A stretch of DNA of 64,000 bases, taken from the NCBI GenBank assembly GCA_036346225.1, contig JARFIW010001177.1:1706501-1770500 (forward strand), in the 5' to 3' direction. This DNA comes from Platerodrilus igneus (Eukaryota > Arthropoda > Insecta > Coleoptera > Lycidae). The position numbers and the translations under genes are program-made. Positions 1-10,107 of this stretch are shown one piece after another. Within the stretch, counting starts at the first letter, position 1. Each line of letters begins with the position of its first letter. Under the pieces are notes generated by a model. It saw only the letters and a list, made by a program, of their open reading frames with translations, did no database searches and was not told where the DNA came from.

Positions 1-1
1 A

Positions 2-719
2 AACCTCCGTCATGAGTTAGTCTTACTACGTTCTAGTTTTGATACTAATGCTATAATTAATCCTACACCCGATGAAGAAATAAAAGTTGTTTTAAACAAA
101 GTTTTATGGAAAATGCCGCATGTAGCCGTTGATGATACTCAACGAATTAATTTAATAGAATGCGTTGCACAAAATCAGGATTTGCATATTCCGTTTAGAG
201 GATGGGAGTTGCATGAATATCAACTTCTACAAAAACGCAACGTCATACATGGAACATTAAAACAACAACACAATTAGAAAAACCAAGATTTGTGATTGTT
301 GGTTTCCAAACCAACCGAAAAATAGATACATGAGCAACTACAGTCGTTTTGATCATTGCTATTTAACCAACATGAAACTATATTTAAATTCAGAAATTTT
401 CCCGTACGATAACTTAAATTTGAGGTTCGAGAATAAACAGACTGCGTTGTTATATGAGATGTATGCTCAGTTTCAGCAATCATACTACGAAAAGGAAAAT
501 GAGCCACTTTTTAATCCTGAAGATTTACGAAGTATTGCACCATTAGTAGTCATAGATTGTTCTAGACAAAACGAAGCGTTAAAATCTGGTACTGTCGATA
601 TTAGATTAGAATTTGAAACTAGCAGAAACGTTTTGCCAAATACATCTTGTCATTGCCTCATACTTCATGATAAGATAGTCAAATACAATCCACTCTCAAA
701 CAGCATAAGAATATTATAA
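2..719 (+). pseudogene. Polinton capsid-like protein, C-terminal part, frameshifted
   Basis: This is the C-terminal part of a conserved insect Polinton protein that I recognise as the double-jelly-roll major-capsid-like protein; the capsid role is inferred from the family. Three reading frames continue one another: 2-277 (with the stretch LRSSFDTN and WKMPHVAVDD), about 250-332 (LEKPRFVIVGFQTNRK) and 330-719 (FDHCYLTNMKLYLNSE to the end, with VIDCSRQNE and LILHD). There are thus two frameshifts, near 250-277 and near 330. The 5' part lies beyond the window. A polyadenylation-type AATAAA is at 766-771. The gene converges on the polymerase gene that ends near 1,101 on the other strand, which fits one Polinton (copy A). 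The last 129 codons are open, but the gene as a whole cannot make a full product. Confidence 0.7.
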
Positions 720-1100
720 TTACTTTATTATTATTATTACTGTACCTTTACAAATTATGAAAAACAATAAATCATTTAGCAATCACAGTCTATTTATTAA
801 TATTTTTACATGTTTTACAATATCTTTTACATGTTTGAATTATTAAGTGATTTAGTAAACAGCCATAAACATTGACAATTTTAAATAAAAGTTCTGTTAT
901 ACATTTCTCAAATAAACTAACTGGTATGTTAGTAACAAACTGGATTTTTTAAACAGAACGGTTACTACTACTACTATATATAGTTCAAAACTCGGGCAGA
1001 TTGAAAGGTATCCTATTTTAGATACATCCAAAACGAAAATCGGTGTACTTGTGCAGGTATAAACATAACACTGAAGTTTTATAACTAAAAATATTATATG
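720..1100. other. Intergenic spacer between converging Polinton genes
   Basis: AT-rich spacer between the 3' ends of the capsid-like gene (plus strand) and the polymerase gene (minus strand). Apart from the AATAAA at 766-771 I see no gene or repeat in it. Confidence 0.5.
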
Positions 1101-4100
1101 TTAATCTAGATAAAATAAATTGCATTCTTTATTTGAGCCAGTGGTTGAAGCTTTACAAGTCATTTCTGTGTGTATAGTTATACCCCAAGGTTTAGTATCA
1201 GTGGTTAAGGTACTAAGAATTCTTTTATCATCACTTGGATTAAGAACAATTTTGTTTTGTTTAATAGTACAGACATCATGTTTGACTGATCTAATTAAAC
1301 ATTGCTGTTTCTGTACAGTCTGTTTATAAAACAAAGCATTCTTATAATCATCAAAAGAAATTTGCTTAATACTTGCTAAGGAAGATCCTTTGACTTTTTA
1401 TTATCCTATCCTGAACTCTGTAAGTGTACATTTTAGATCTAAGCCCTACAAACTCTAGCATGATATCACCATTGTTTTCATCTTTCATAATACCAGGAAC
1501 TTTTTATTTGATAATGGAATATGATATTTGTTATGAGGGTCGTAATCGGAAGTATCAAATCTATGAATATCTTGTTTGATATAAGAGTAAATATCTTCAA
1601 CGCTAAACTCGTATATCAAACTATCCGTATCTGTGTACAGCAGCTTTGCTTTGTTAGCAAATTGCGATTTTATATAACTATAGTGAAATTCATATAAATA
1701 GGTTTTGAAATATCTAGAATAGAGAAACCTACATAAATGGGTTTGTTTAAGTAAACCTCTAATTTATTCATTTCTATTAAGACTAGATCTTTGTCTAACA
1801 CAGTGCAACTATGAAAATTAGGCTTCGCTATGTAACTACGAGCTCCAAACCGTCCTTCCCATTTGGTCACTAATTTACATCTTTCCTTTTCCGTACGTTT
1901 TCCATCATCTTTCCATAAACCGAATTTATCATATTTTTATAAAAGCATATATCGAAACTGTTTTTGACTGTTGTCTTAATTTCGTATTCAAATCAATGTA
2001 TTCTTTTAACCAAGGAGCTTGTTTAAACCGAAGAACCTTATGAATCTTTTTCAGTTCTAAACCGTAGCTTAAATACATTTTTAAATTCTTGTAGTGAATA
2101 ATATAGTTGAGTTTTGGATATAAAGTTGTAAGTAATTTCTTTAAGTTTGATTTATTAGAAGGTACTGGTGGTATCATATGTTCAGGCGCTAAAGGTAAGT
2201 CACTGTGAATTTCATGTAAAGATACTGGATAGTGTAAATCGCATTCAAAAATATATCCTACATCAGAATCATCGGGAATATTAAGTATGTCTAAACGTAC
2301 TATATCTGGACTGGTACCATCTAAAATTCAAATTCTCCATATGGAAGATATTCAGACATTGCAGCCCCATATAAATTATTAACATCAAAATACATTAAAT
2401 ATTTAGAATCGAAATTTGGATCATAATCTGCATTCATATATTTGTTATTTGCTTTAGCATATCTATTCGAACATTGAGAAACACCGCCACGAATTCCCCG
2501 TTCTAAAAACATTATTTTTTCAATATCAGTAAGCAGCTCGAGTTTAACGTTCGTCGTTTTTAACATCGCATCTAGAGCTAAACCAGGAGCCGTAAAGTAG
2601 TGAAGCGGATCTAACTTATACGTGAACATACAAGTTTTTCTAAAGTTTTCAAATATATCAGTCAAGAGCAGTACATCTGTTTTTAAATATAGGTCTGAAT
2701 AGTCCCCTAGTGTTTTTATATTAAATGTTTGCCAAACGTGTTTAGCATGATTGTAGTCTTCATCTGAGATTTCTTCATAGCGCAAACGATTGAAGAATGC
2801 TGTTTTACAGGGTAAATCGGTTTCATTGAGCCTATCCCAAGAGTTAATGTAATCATAGGGAAATATACCTTTACGCGTAAGTAACTGAAACTCATTATCG
2901 GTGTTACAATTTTCCCTGGTGATGGATTTTTTATTATCATCTAAGTATGAAGCTAATTTTTCGATGCTAGATGCCATAAACCTGAATGAATCGATAAATC
3001 TAAAAGTAACTTTCGTACCATTTACATATTTTGTAAAAGATATGTATTTTCCTTATTTATTGGTAGAATACTTAACAAACCTGAAAACCCTAACGCAATT
3101 TTTTAATAATGAAATGCGAATCGTAGCCTGATAAGTTATGAAAAACTACCGGTATCATATAAAATTATGATAATTGATGTTGCAATCTTGATGAGCCGCT
3201 CCTCGAAATTCACCTGTAAAGTGACAGTGATCGTGAACTCTAATATCATCTATACTAAAAGGTTTATTGCAAATGTGACAGTGAAGGGCAAATTTAAATG
3301 CTAACTTTTGTTCTTCTGTTAAAGGATTCATAGGTTTTGGGTTACAAAAATTTTATTAGTCGTTTTGAAATCAGTTTCAATTGAGCAACAAACCATTCTA
3401 TACAATCCTTTCCGCGATACAATTGAAATTTGGAATATTTATTATCATATGAGCATTTCAAATAATACGCTACACTAAAGGGTATATGCCTTTGGTAAGA
3501 GACTGTGTTTAGTATTACCTCCGACTCATTGCATGGCTCTAATATACATTCGAGATCTGCATAAACTACAAATGATACTTTTTCTTGATAGTGAAATGTT
3601 TAAACGTTAGATACTTTTCGGATTCTTCGGGTAATCTTATTAAGCAAGTATTCTGTTTTCGCAATAATTCGAATGACGCTTAAGTAATGCTGCTGTACTA
3701 AAATTATTTAAACATCTATAACAAAAATTTTCTATGTTCATGTGAAGACAACTGTTTTGCAAATAATTTTGACATATCCTTAATCCAAGTAAAATGAAAG
3801 TGATTCTCATCAGCACTTGTCGGACGAGAATATTGTAAGGAATCATTATTTAAAACTAACAGATTAATAGGTTCAATTTTTTTAAAATTTTCACTTAAAC
3901 AAAATGGTAGTATTTTAGTATTTTCTATACAATATAGGTTAATTGCGAGATTGTTAAGCTTCTCAATCTTTTTAATGTCTTTTAATGCGATTGGAAACTG
4001 AATTGAATTGTAGCGTAATACTGTATCAAAATGTGGATAGCTAGATATTCTCTGACTATTTTGTTTAGCAGGATATAAAGCGGAAACCAAGCTCCAAAGA

Positions 4101-4583
4101 ATGCAATGTTGATCGTTATTTATTACATTTACCACAGCTTTTTCTTTTTATAAAGTCCGGAACCGGTACAAACGTTGAACACCCTCCTTTAGGTGGATCA
4201 TGATTGTTTATATTTACCTTCAAGTGTAAAACTTCTTGGATTGCCCAACCAGAATCTTTCTCGCAAAATTCTTCTAATCGCTTCGAAATCTTGTTCAATA
4301 CGTTCTCCTTATACCACAGCTTGAGATTGGTATTTATATCGATGTGACGATTTGCAGTAGGAAACGTTTTCAAATCTATTTCACCAGTTGTAGGCTTAAC
4401 AAAGTTAGCGGCAAATATTACATTAACTTTCAACATTGACTTTTTTAAGCAAGCAACAATCTTGCGTTTAAAACTAGCGAACGCCTTGTCTAAGAACACT
4501 AGAGGATCTCTATAATTTAAATTGGTAATAAGTCCCGTAATTATTCGACTTCCAAAACATGATTGTACATCATGCCAAATCAA
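1101..4583 (-). pseudogene. Protein-primed family-B DNA polymerase of Polinton copy A, broken
   Basis: Near full-length Polinton/Maverick DNA polymerase on the minus strand, roughly 1,130 codons, interrupted by several frameshifts and stops. From N to C: an N-terminal region (4,583-4,116, including AIQEVLHLKVNINNHD); a second N-terminal block (4,135-3,716, starting VNVINNDQHC); a Cys/His finger (FCYRCLNNFSTAALLKRHSNYC, about 3,650-3,730); exonuclease motif I (YADLEC, about 3,550); an HC-x2-C...DHCHF zinc block (about 3,180-3,320); exonuclease motif II (FHNLSGYDSH, about 3,130); the longest open stretch (2,977-2,321) ending with polymerase motif A (DVNNLYG); a KQAPWLKEYIDL block (2,177-1,929); motif B (NMINSVYGK, about 1,915) in another frame; motif C (YTDTDS, about 1,625); and a C-terminus with IVLNPSDDKR (1,334-1,101). 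All catalytic motifs I looked for are present, but in different frames, so the gene is dead. The family role is replication of the element from its inverted ends using a protein primer. Confidence 0.88.
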
Positions 4584-4912
4584 ATTTTTCGAGTATGACC
4601 TCTAGTAAGCGTTGCATCAACACCTTTACCACGATATTCCAAAGTACGTTTCAAGTGCCTCAATCGTACAAGGTAGCTTTTAAGATTTGCTAAATTAGAT
4701 TCCAGCCTACTAGGATTTTCTTGTTGATTGTCTTCGTATACCTTATTTCTAATAGCAAGCTTCAATATACTAATATTTGCTTTGATAATTAAAATGTGTT
4801 TCGTTATTTCATTCACTGATTTAATTAGATTCACGCATTTTACAGTTAATCTCAAAATTGAGCTACTAATCTCGGATACGGTTTCAGCATTCATGATTCT
4901 ATATAAAATCAA
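4580..4912 (-). CDS. Unrecognised 110-codon ORF upstream of the polymerase
   Basis: An open frame overlapping the first codons of the polymerase segment by four bases, in a different frame. The product is rich in Leu, Ile, Lys and Asn and could form helices; the C-terminal third is basic (RLRHLKRTLEYRGKG, then TRGHTRK). I do not recognise it. It may be a separate small Polinton gene, or the true N-terminus of the polymerase shifted out of frame. Nothing upstream looks like the TATA/initiator promoter seen in the TIR. Confidence 0.3.
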   Translation of the reverse strand: MILYRIMNAETVSEISSSILRLTVKCVNLIKSVNEITKHILIIKANISILKLAIRNKVYEDNQQENPSRLESNLANLKSYLVRLRHLKRTLEYRGKGVDATLTRGHTRKI

Positions 4913-4977
4913 AATACACTACTTAATAATACAAGTATTTTCTCTATTTATTATTTATATAAAATATCATCTGACGT

Positions 4978-5283
4978 AAGCAAAACAACTGCAAAAAGGT
5001 TCATTCATCTGAGTTTACGGAAAACGCGTAAGCAAAAACAACTGTAAAAGAAAATAGCATACAAATCGAAATAATTGCATAACGAATTGCTTGAATGCAA
5101 TTGTTAAAAAATCGCCTTTATTTACGTTTTTTTATTCAATACGATTTTCAAGCTTGAGTTGTGCATGCGGTCTAAATATTGCAGAGTTGCCTTCAGTACG
5201 TGTCTATAACAAATAATTCGCTATGCAAGCGTTTCCAATATTTACATACTGAATGCGACTCTCAGCAAAACAACTGCAAAAGG
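4978..5283. repeat. Three dispersed copies of an AGCAAAACAACTGCAAAA-type motif
   Basis: A motif close to AGCAAAACAACTGCAAAAGG occurs at about 4,979-4,999, 5,032-5,051 and 5,265-5,284, within otherwise featureless AT-rich DNA between Polinton genes. Its function is unknown. Confidence 0.45.
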
Positions 5284-5454
5284 AATGCATTCAACATCAT
5301 TTTTCATTTCCGTATGCGTTTACTACAAAAATGTTTTTATACGACCTTTAATTTATTATGTGTACAGAAAATACATTATCATTACAGCGCTATTTTTTAT
5401 GATTACATTGAAATATTTTTAAATTAAAAACAAAGCAAATTTGAAAAAATAATG

Positions 5455-6065
5455 TCTCAGATTAAACCGTCTTGTTTAATAATGTACACGCACTCATGGT
5501 TTTTAAAAAACCCAGTATTAAAAAAACATTCTGCAGTTTTATTATATAACAGTACCTTTAAAGAATTTTCACACAATTTACCCATATATATGCATGTAAA
5601 TTGTGTTAGCGGTAATCTAAAAAACTTATTCTATAAATATTACTACTTAAAGGGATTTATTTGCATTGCATTATTTCTAACAACAAATTAATCTGAAGAA
5701 AAATACCATAATTTACACGCACTCATGGTTTTTTTTTAAAACCCGTTATTAAGAAAAAACATTTTCCAGTGTGTGAATTTTTGTTAATTTATTATGGAAA
5801 ATAAATTATGCTAGCAGTAATATAAAACGAAATTAATCTAATTTAGGTTTTTATTATGCGCCTTCTTGCAATTTTCTGTTTTCAGTCAATGAATCTAATT
5901 CATTATTTCTGCTGAGCAGTACCTTTAAAAAAATTTCTTATACAGCATAAGTTATGTCAGCGGTAATCTAAAACGAAATTAATTAATTTAGGGTTTTATT
6001 ATGTGCATTCATTTCAATTTCTTTTTCAGACAATGAAACTAATTCATTATTTCTGCTGAGGTATA
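5455..6065. repeat. Degenerate tandem repeats inside Polinton copy A
   Basis: Blocks repeat with divergence: ACACGCACTCATGGTTTTT followed by AAACCC.TATTAA occurs near 5,488 and 5,714. A longer block (GCGGTAATCTAAAACGAAATT, TTTATTATG, then TTCATTATTTCTGCTGAG) occurs at about 5,810-5,925 and 5,955-6,063, with a partial relative near 5,600-5,640. Short open frames here (for example 5,452-5,691) fall inside the repeats and look like chance. Confidence 0.5.
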
Positions 6066-6269
6066 ATTATTTTCGCTTACATACTGTTTTGTTCATTAGA
6101 ATAGATTACAGAGCTGAATTTTTTTCAGAAAACGATGCAAATTTTTAATTTTTTCTAACAGATCAGTTTATTATTTAATATAAATACTTCACGTAGATTT
6201 TTACCAACAGTATTCAATCAGATCTCTTGTATAATTATTAGTTACTATTACTAGCAACTTTTAAAAAAA

Positions 6270-6778
6270 ATGAGTAACTTGTCATCAATCAAAAATTGTA
6301 ATAATACCAACGTAAAAGTTCTAGAGCAATTTATATTACATTCTGACGAAGACGTGATTAAAGAAGTTTTTGGCTGTTCTTCGCCTCAATTCAACACTGC
6401 TGCTATTTTTGATAGTGACGTAATAGAAATATCACGGTAAGTGCTTTTTTCACATTTATACATGTGTTTTTAAAACAGTACTAATTTATAAGTTACATTA
6501 GATCAAAAAACCATTCTGGAAATTCTGAGGCTATCGTAGGATCGTTGACACACTCTGATCCTCTCAGAAACATCAGGTAGTATACAAAATAAAAGGTGAA
6601 CCTACAATAATCTTTTATGTTATGCTCACAGATCAGGCAAAAACATGTCGACTATGAAAAGTTATGTACAGAATTTAATATGGCTGTTTGCTGTGAAGAT
6701 GACAAATCCTACGAAGATGACACAGTAGAGTTGCTTAACGCATTTAAAAGCGTGGAGAGAAGCTACTGCGTCGTATAG
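6270..6778 (+). CDS. Possible two-exon gene of unknown function in Polinton A
   Basis: I do not recognise this gene. Exon 1 would run from the ATG at 6,270 to 6,436 and ends at a good splice donor (ACG|GTAAGTG). The acceptor is best placed at ...CACAGATCAG|GC (exon 2 from 6,637), which restores the frame and gives an acidic segment (CTEFNMAVCCEDD) to a TAG at 6,776-6,778. The frame just past that point in register +1 (about 6,745-6,830) reads as a charged helix (LLRRIDLELEIIKQKE), so a frameshift may have cut off a coiled-coil tail. If real, the product is small (about 100 codons or more), acidic at first, then helical. The calls rest on splice signals and composition only. It lies between the polymerase and the TIR-proximal gene of the same element. 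Confidence 0.35.
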
Positions 6779-6844
6779 ATTTGGAACTAGAAATAATAAA
6801 GCAAAAAGAGAGGAACTAACAGCGAGGAGCAGCAGATACTTCAA

Positions 6845-7088
6845 GAACGGGAGTTAATAAATACTTTTCATTTATAAATAGTTAGATCAAAATATTCAAC
6901 AATTTGTAAAATAAAAAGTATTTTATAAAAGTTTCTCTTTGAAACAAGACTTTCTCTAAACAAGGTAGTAAACTCAAAGTAAAACGCACATAAATCAGAA
7001 CCCACTTTAATTTGATACATCATTCTTTATACAATCGACTTAGATGTGTTATAATAATAAACTAATTTCTTAAATTAGTGACATATTA
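6845..7088. other. AT-rich spacer
   Basis: Spacer between the possible two-exon gene and the converging 97-codon gene. Nothing recognised. Confidence 0.4.
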
Positions 7089-7382
7089 TTATGAAAATTC
7101 TATGTTGACAGTTAGACCGATCGATCCCTTACTAGTTATGTATACGTGTTTGTTCGAGCCAATACTTTCATTTAATTGTTTCACTCCATGTGCTTGAAGG
7201 TATTCAAAATATCTCAATGGCAATATACTCTTGAACTCTTCTGTTTCCACTAATACTCTTTCTCCATATTTTGTCTTGATTGTTTCCACTTTTAAAACTT
7301 CAAACCTCTTATAAACTACAAGATCTTTTGAATTTACATAAGGTTTGCGATATGTGGTTTTATTAAGAGTATTAAAATCCAT
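7089..7382 (-). CDS. Small conserved Polinton-associated protein, 97 aa, intact
   Basis: Complete open frame starting MDFNTLNKTTY and containing a basic/aromatic stretch followed by VETIKTKYGERVLVETEEF and ending LTVNIEFS. I recognise the pattern (MDFNxLN start, a 'T.YG' turn, an alternating beta-rich body, and a final IEFS-like strand) as a short protein found beside protein-primed polymerases in insect Polinton-like elements. A single-strand-binding (OB-fold-like) role is my inference and not shown here. The start is well placed: the ATG lies about 15-18 nt after an initiator-like TTAGTC, itself about 30 nt from a TATATAAG box, all in the TIR. It is the outermost gene at this end of the element and reads inward. 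Unlike the capsid-like and polymerase genes it has no stop or shift. Confidence 0.65.
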   Translation of the reverse strand: MDFNTLNKTTYRKPYVNSKDLVVYKRFEVLKVETIKTKYGERVLVETEEFKSILPLRYFEYLQAHGVKQLNESIGSNKHVYITSKGSIGLTVNIEFS

Positions 7383-7395
7383 ATTGCTTTTCTTT

Positions 7396-7434
7396 GACTA
7401 ATTAAATTAATATTAGGAGCAATCTCCTTATATA
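7396..7434 (-). promoter_or_regulatory. TIR-borne core promoter, copy A
   Basis: On the minus strand TATATAAG (7,434-7,427) is followed about 30 nt later by AATTAGTC (to 7,396), which resembles the insect initiator TCAKTY. The same 39-bp arrangement occurs in copies B and C. It would drive the 97-codon gene. The TIR homology with copies B and C stops at this initiator. Confidence 0.65.
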
Positions 7435-8137
7435 GCAGATTACCACCATCTGCGTACTTTACCAACCCACTTTTCAACCTATCACAAGAGTGAACTCATT
7501 TTGAATTAAAACCGGCCCATGTGTATTTGCAGCCTCTAAACATAAATCAGAATCCACTTTAATTAAAACACAATTGACTTGAATGCGATATTTTTTGCAT
7601 CTGTCATACTGTCTCGCTAGAAAACCAAATTCAAAACATCTACACACATTTTCTCTGCACTTACATTTTTCAACATACGTGTGTTACATTGAAAGTAATA
7701 TAAAGCCGATCCTAATTCAAAACGTGCCCACAAGTATTTTACATTTGAAAAGAATTCAGGTTTTCACATTTTACATTAAAAGTATATAACGCCGATCCTA
7801 ATTCAAAACGGTGCACGTGTAACTTCTCGCTAGAAAACCGAATTCAAAACAGCTACACACATTCTTCTCTGCACTTACATTTTTTTCAACATACGTGTGT
7901 GTTTCATTGAAAGTAATATAAAGCCGATCCTAATTCAAAACGCGCCCACAAGTATTTTACATTGAAAGTATAGAAGAATTCATGTTTTCACAACTATTTT
8001 ACATTCAAATGTTTTCACAACTATTTTACATTGAAATTATATAGGGCCGATCCTAATTCAAAACGTGACAGACGTATTTTACACATGGAAAATACGTATG
8101 TCGCGTTTTGAATTAGGACCGGCCTTATTTATCTACT
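7396..8137. repeat. Polinton copy A right terminal inverted repeat (742 bp)
   Basis: Homologous to 30,574-31,326 in the same orientation and to 62,320-62,769 in reverse. The outer tip, read inward on the minus strand, is AGTAGATAAATAAGGCCGG, matching the 5'-AG start known for Polintons and the AGTAG start of the other two copies. Inside, units of about 80-130 bp iterate the motif TATAA.GCCGATCCTAATTC followed by AAAACG and an ACGTGT-type palindrome (near 7,700, 7,780, 7,915 and 8,041). The tip (8,041-8,128) can fold into a hairpin. The short open frame at 7,583-7,789 lies in this repeat and is not taken as a gene. The plus-strand base after the tip, 8,138, is already retrotransposon sequence. 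Confidence 0.85.
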
Positions 8138-8795
8138 GGCGTTTGTTGTGTTTAAGCAGAAAAAGGAGGTGTTTCAGTATTAAACCAAACTCGCAAACTG
8201 GAACACTATCTTCCAGTGCGAATTGGTAGCCATACGAGAGGCAATCGATTACGTCATAAACCACACGGGCAGAGATGAATATTATATAATCAGCGCTGAC
8301 GGCTTTGACAAACATGAACACCTTATCAAACCTCTAGGCGGACGTCTGGAGGATAGCGCATACGGCGCTCGACTTTCGACGTTTAAAGTTCTGTTGGGTA
8401 ACGTCGTACGATGGTAACGTAGAGAACGATAGGGCTGATGAATTAGCTAAAGAAGCCGCGACAGGCGACTTTCGGATATCACATTCATCGATATCAAGGT
8501 CTCTAATTAAAAAAAAGTTGCGCGAAAAGTCAATTAGACAATCGGAAGAGAGGTGGAACAAAGCTGCCACGGGCAGGTTGATTCACAAATTCATAAACCG
8601 AGCTTAGAAGCTAGAGGTAATATCGAAGTAAAACTCGATCATAAAATGGTGCAACTGATAACAGGGCACGGCGCCCTAAAAGCGTATGTACAATGATCCG
8701 GTTTAACCGACGACGACGGCTGCGAATGCGGTGAAGACGCTGAAAGCGCAGAGCACGTGCTCTTCGACTGTCCGTTTGAGGCGGCACATCTATAG
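8138..8795 (+). pseudogene. Non-LTR retrotransposon fragment: RNase H and C-terminal finger (copy 1)
   Basis: Begins at the Polinton tip inside the RNase H domain of a non-LTR element and continues to a C-terminal Cys-rich finger (CECGEDAESAEHVLFDC, about 8,720-8,772). It repeats 9,386-10,045 and shares its disabling changes, including the TAA after ..LQY (about 8,184) and the shift near 8,400. By eye the first 500 bp is about 97-98 percent identical to copy 2, while the last 130-150 bp is only about 85 percent identical. RNase H features visible: CELVAIREAIDYV and VEDDRADELAKEAA-like motifs (the latter from about 8,410, in another frame). Confidence 0.8.
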
Positions 8796-8814
8796 CTGTC
8801 GTAAGTCTAGTTTA

Positions 8815-10050
8815 AGGAAACAATCACATACATCGGGGCAAAGATTGACGATAAGTTAAATTGGAAAGCTTACGTGCAGTACGTTAAAAGCAAAGGCAGC
8901 GAAATATCACACAAAATGATGGCGGCGGCCAAAATAAACTGGGGCTTCAGGGGCGAATCGCTGAGGACGGTCTATGCCGGAGCGATCGAGCCGGCAATGC
9001 TGTACGCAGCATTTGTATGGTCGGAAGGTTGCAAAGTCCGAGAGATGCGTCAATTGACGAGCGTTCAACGCATTACCGCGGTGAAGGCGGTGAGGGCGTA
9101 CAGGACCACCTCCACGGAGGCGGTGCTGGTTATCAGTAGGACTCTCCCCATCGAATATGTCGTTAGGGAGTTTTGAAATAGAAGATTAATAGATACAGGG
9201 AAAGGACGCAAAATTATCGAAGATATTCATCTTGGCAATAGGAAGGAAGAGAAAAAGATTGTCGTTTCAGAGTTAAGGCACCCGGCCGATATTAGAGGAA
9301 TCGAGTTTATCAAAGGCGATGAGGACGCGACGGGTATCAGAATTTATACAGACGGTTCACGTATGGATGACGGGCAAGCAGGCGCGGCGTTTGTTGTGTT
9401 TAAGCAGAAAAAGGAGGTGCTTCAGTATTAAACCAAACTCGCAAACTGGAACACTATATTCCAGTGCGAATTGGTAGCCATACGAGAGGCAATCGATTAC
9501 GTCATAAACCACACGGGCAGAGATGAATATTATATAATCAGCGCTGACGGCTTTGACAAACATGAACACCTTATCAAACCTCCAGGCGGACGTCTGGAGG
9601 ATAGCGCATACGGCGCTCGACTTTCGACGTTTAAAGTTCTGTTGGGTAAAGTCGCACGATGGTAACGTAGAGGACGATAGGGCTGATGAATTAGCTAAAG
9701 AAGCCGCGACGGGCGACTTTCGGATATCACATTCATCGATACCAAGGTCTCTAATTAAAAAAAAGTTGCGCGAAAAGTCAATCAGACAATCGGAAGAGAG
9801 AGGTGGAACATAGCTGCCACGGGCAGGTTGATTCACAAATTCATTAACCGAGCTTAGAAGCTAGAGGTAATATCGAAGTAAAACTAACTCGATCATAAAA
9901 TGGTGCAACTGATAACAGGACATGGCGCCCTTAAAGCTTATTTACAAAGATTCGGTTTAACCGACAACGACCGCTGCGAATGCGGTGAGGGCGCTGAAAA
10001 CGCAGAGCACGTGCTATTCGAATGCTCGCTTGAAGCGGCAAATCGAGGGT
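8815..10050 (+). pseudogene. Non-LTR retrotransposon fragment: RT end, RNase H, C-terminal finger (copy 2)
   Basis: Contains the C-terminal part of a reverse transcriptase (8,815-9,176: YIGAKIDDKLNW, then MLYAAFVWSEGC and LTSVQRITAVKAVRAYRTTS), a linker, then RNase H from about 9,333 (YTDGSRMDDGQAGAAFVVF), with the catalytic Asp in YTDGS, the Glu in CELVAIREA and a late WVKSHDGN..DRADELAKEAA motif in a shifted frame (about 9,640-9,705). The end is the C-terminal zinc-finger region (GHGALKAYLQRFGL then CECGEGAENAEHVLFEC, about 9,910-10,030). This order fits I/R1/Jockey-type elements with RNase H. A TAA after LQY and a frameshift near 9,650 make it dead. The 5' half (endonuclease, most of RT) is missing. 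Confidence 0.8.
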
Positions 10051-10107
10051 TAGCTGATAAGCAAATTAGCTATCCTAGGTCTAGCATGACCAAAAAGCCT
10101 AGGAAAA

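Noticed and set aside
274..507. 77-codon minus-strand frame over the capsid-like gene
   Set aside because: Antisense to the recognisable protein; no domain.
1120..1329. 69-codon plus-strand frame
   Set aside because: Antisense to the polymerase C-terminus.
9357..9836. 159-codon minus-strand frame
   Set aside because: Antisense to the RNase H region; its length follows from codon bias of the sense strand and it is repeated only because the segment is duplicated.
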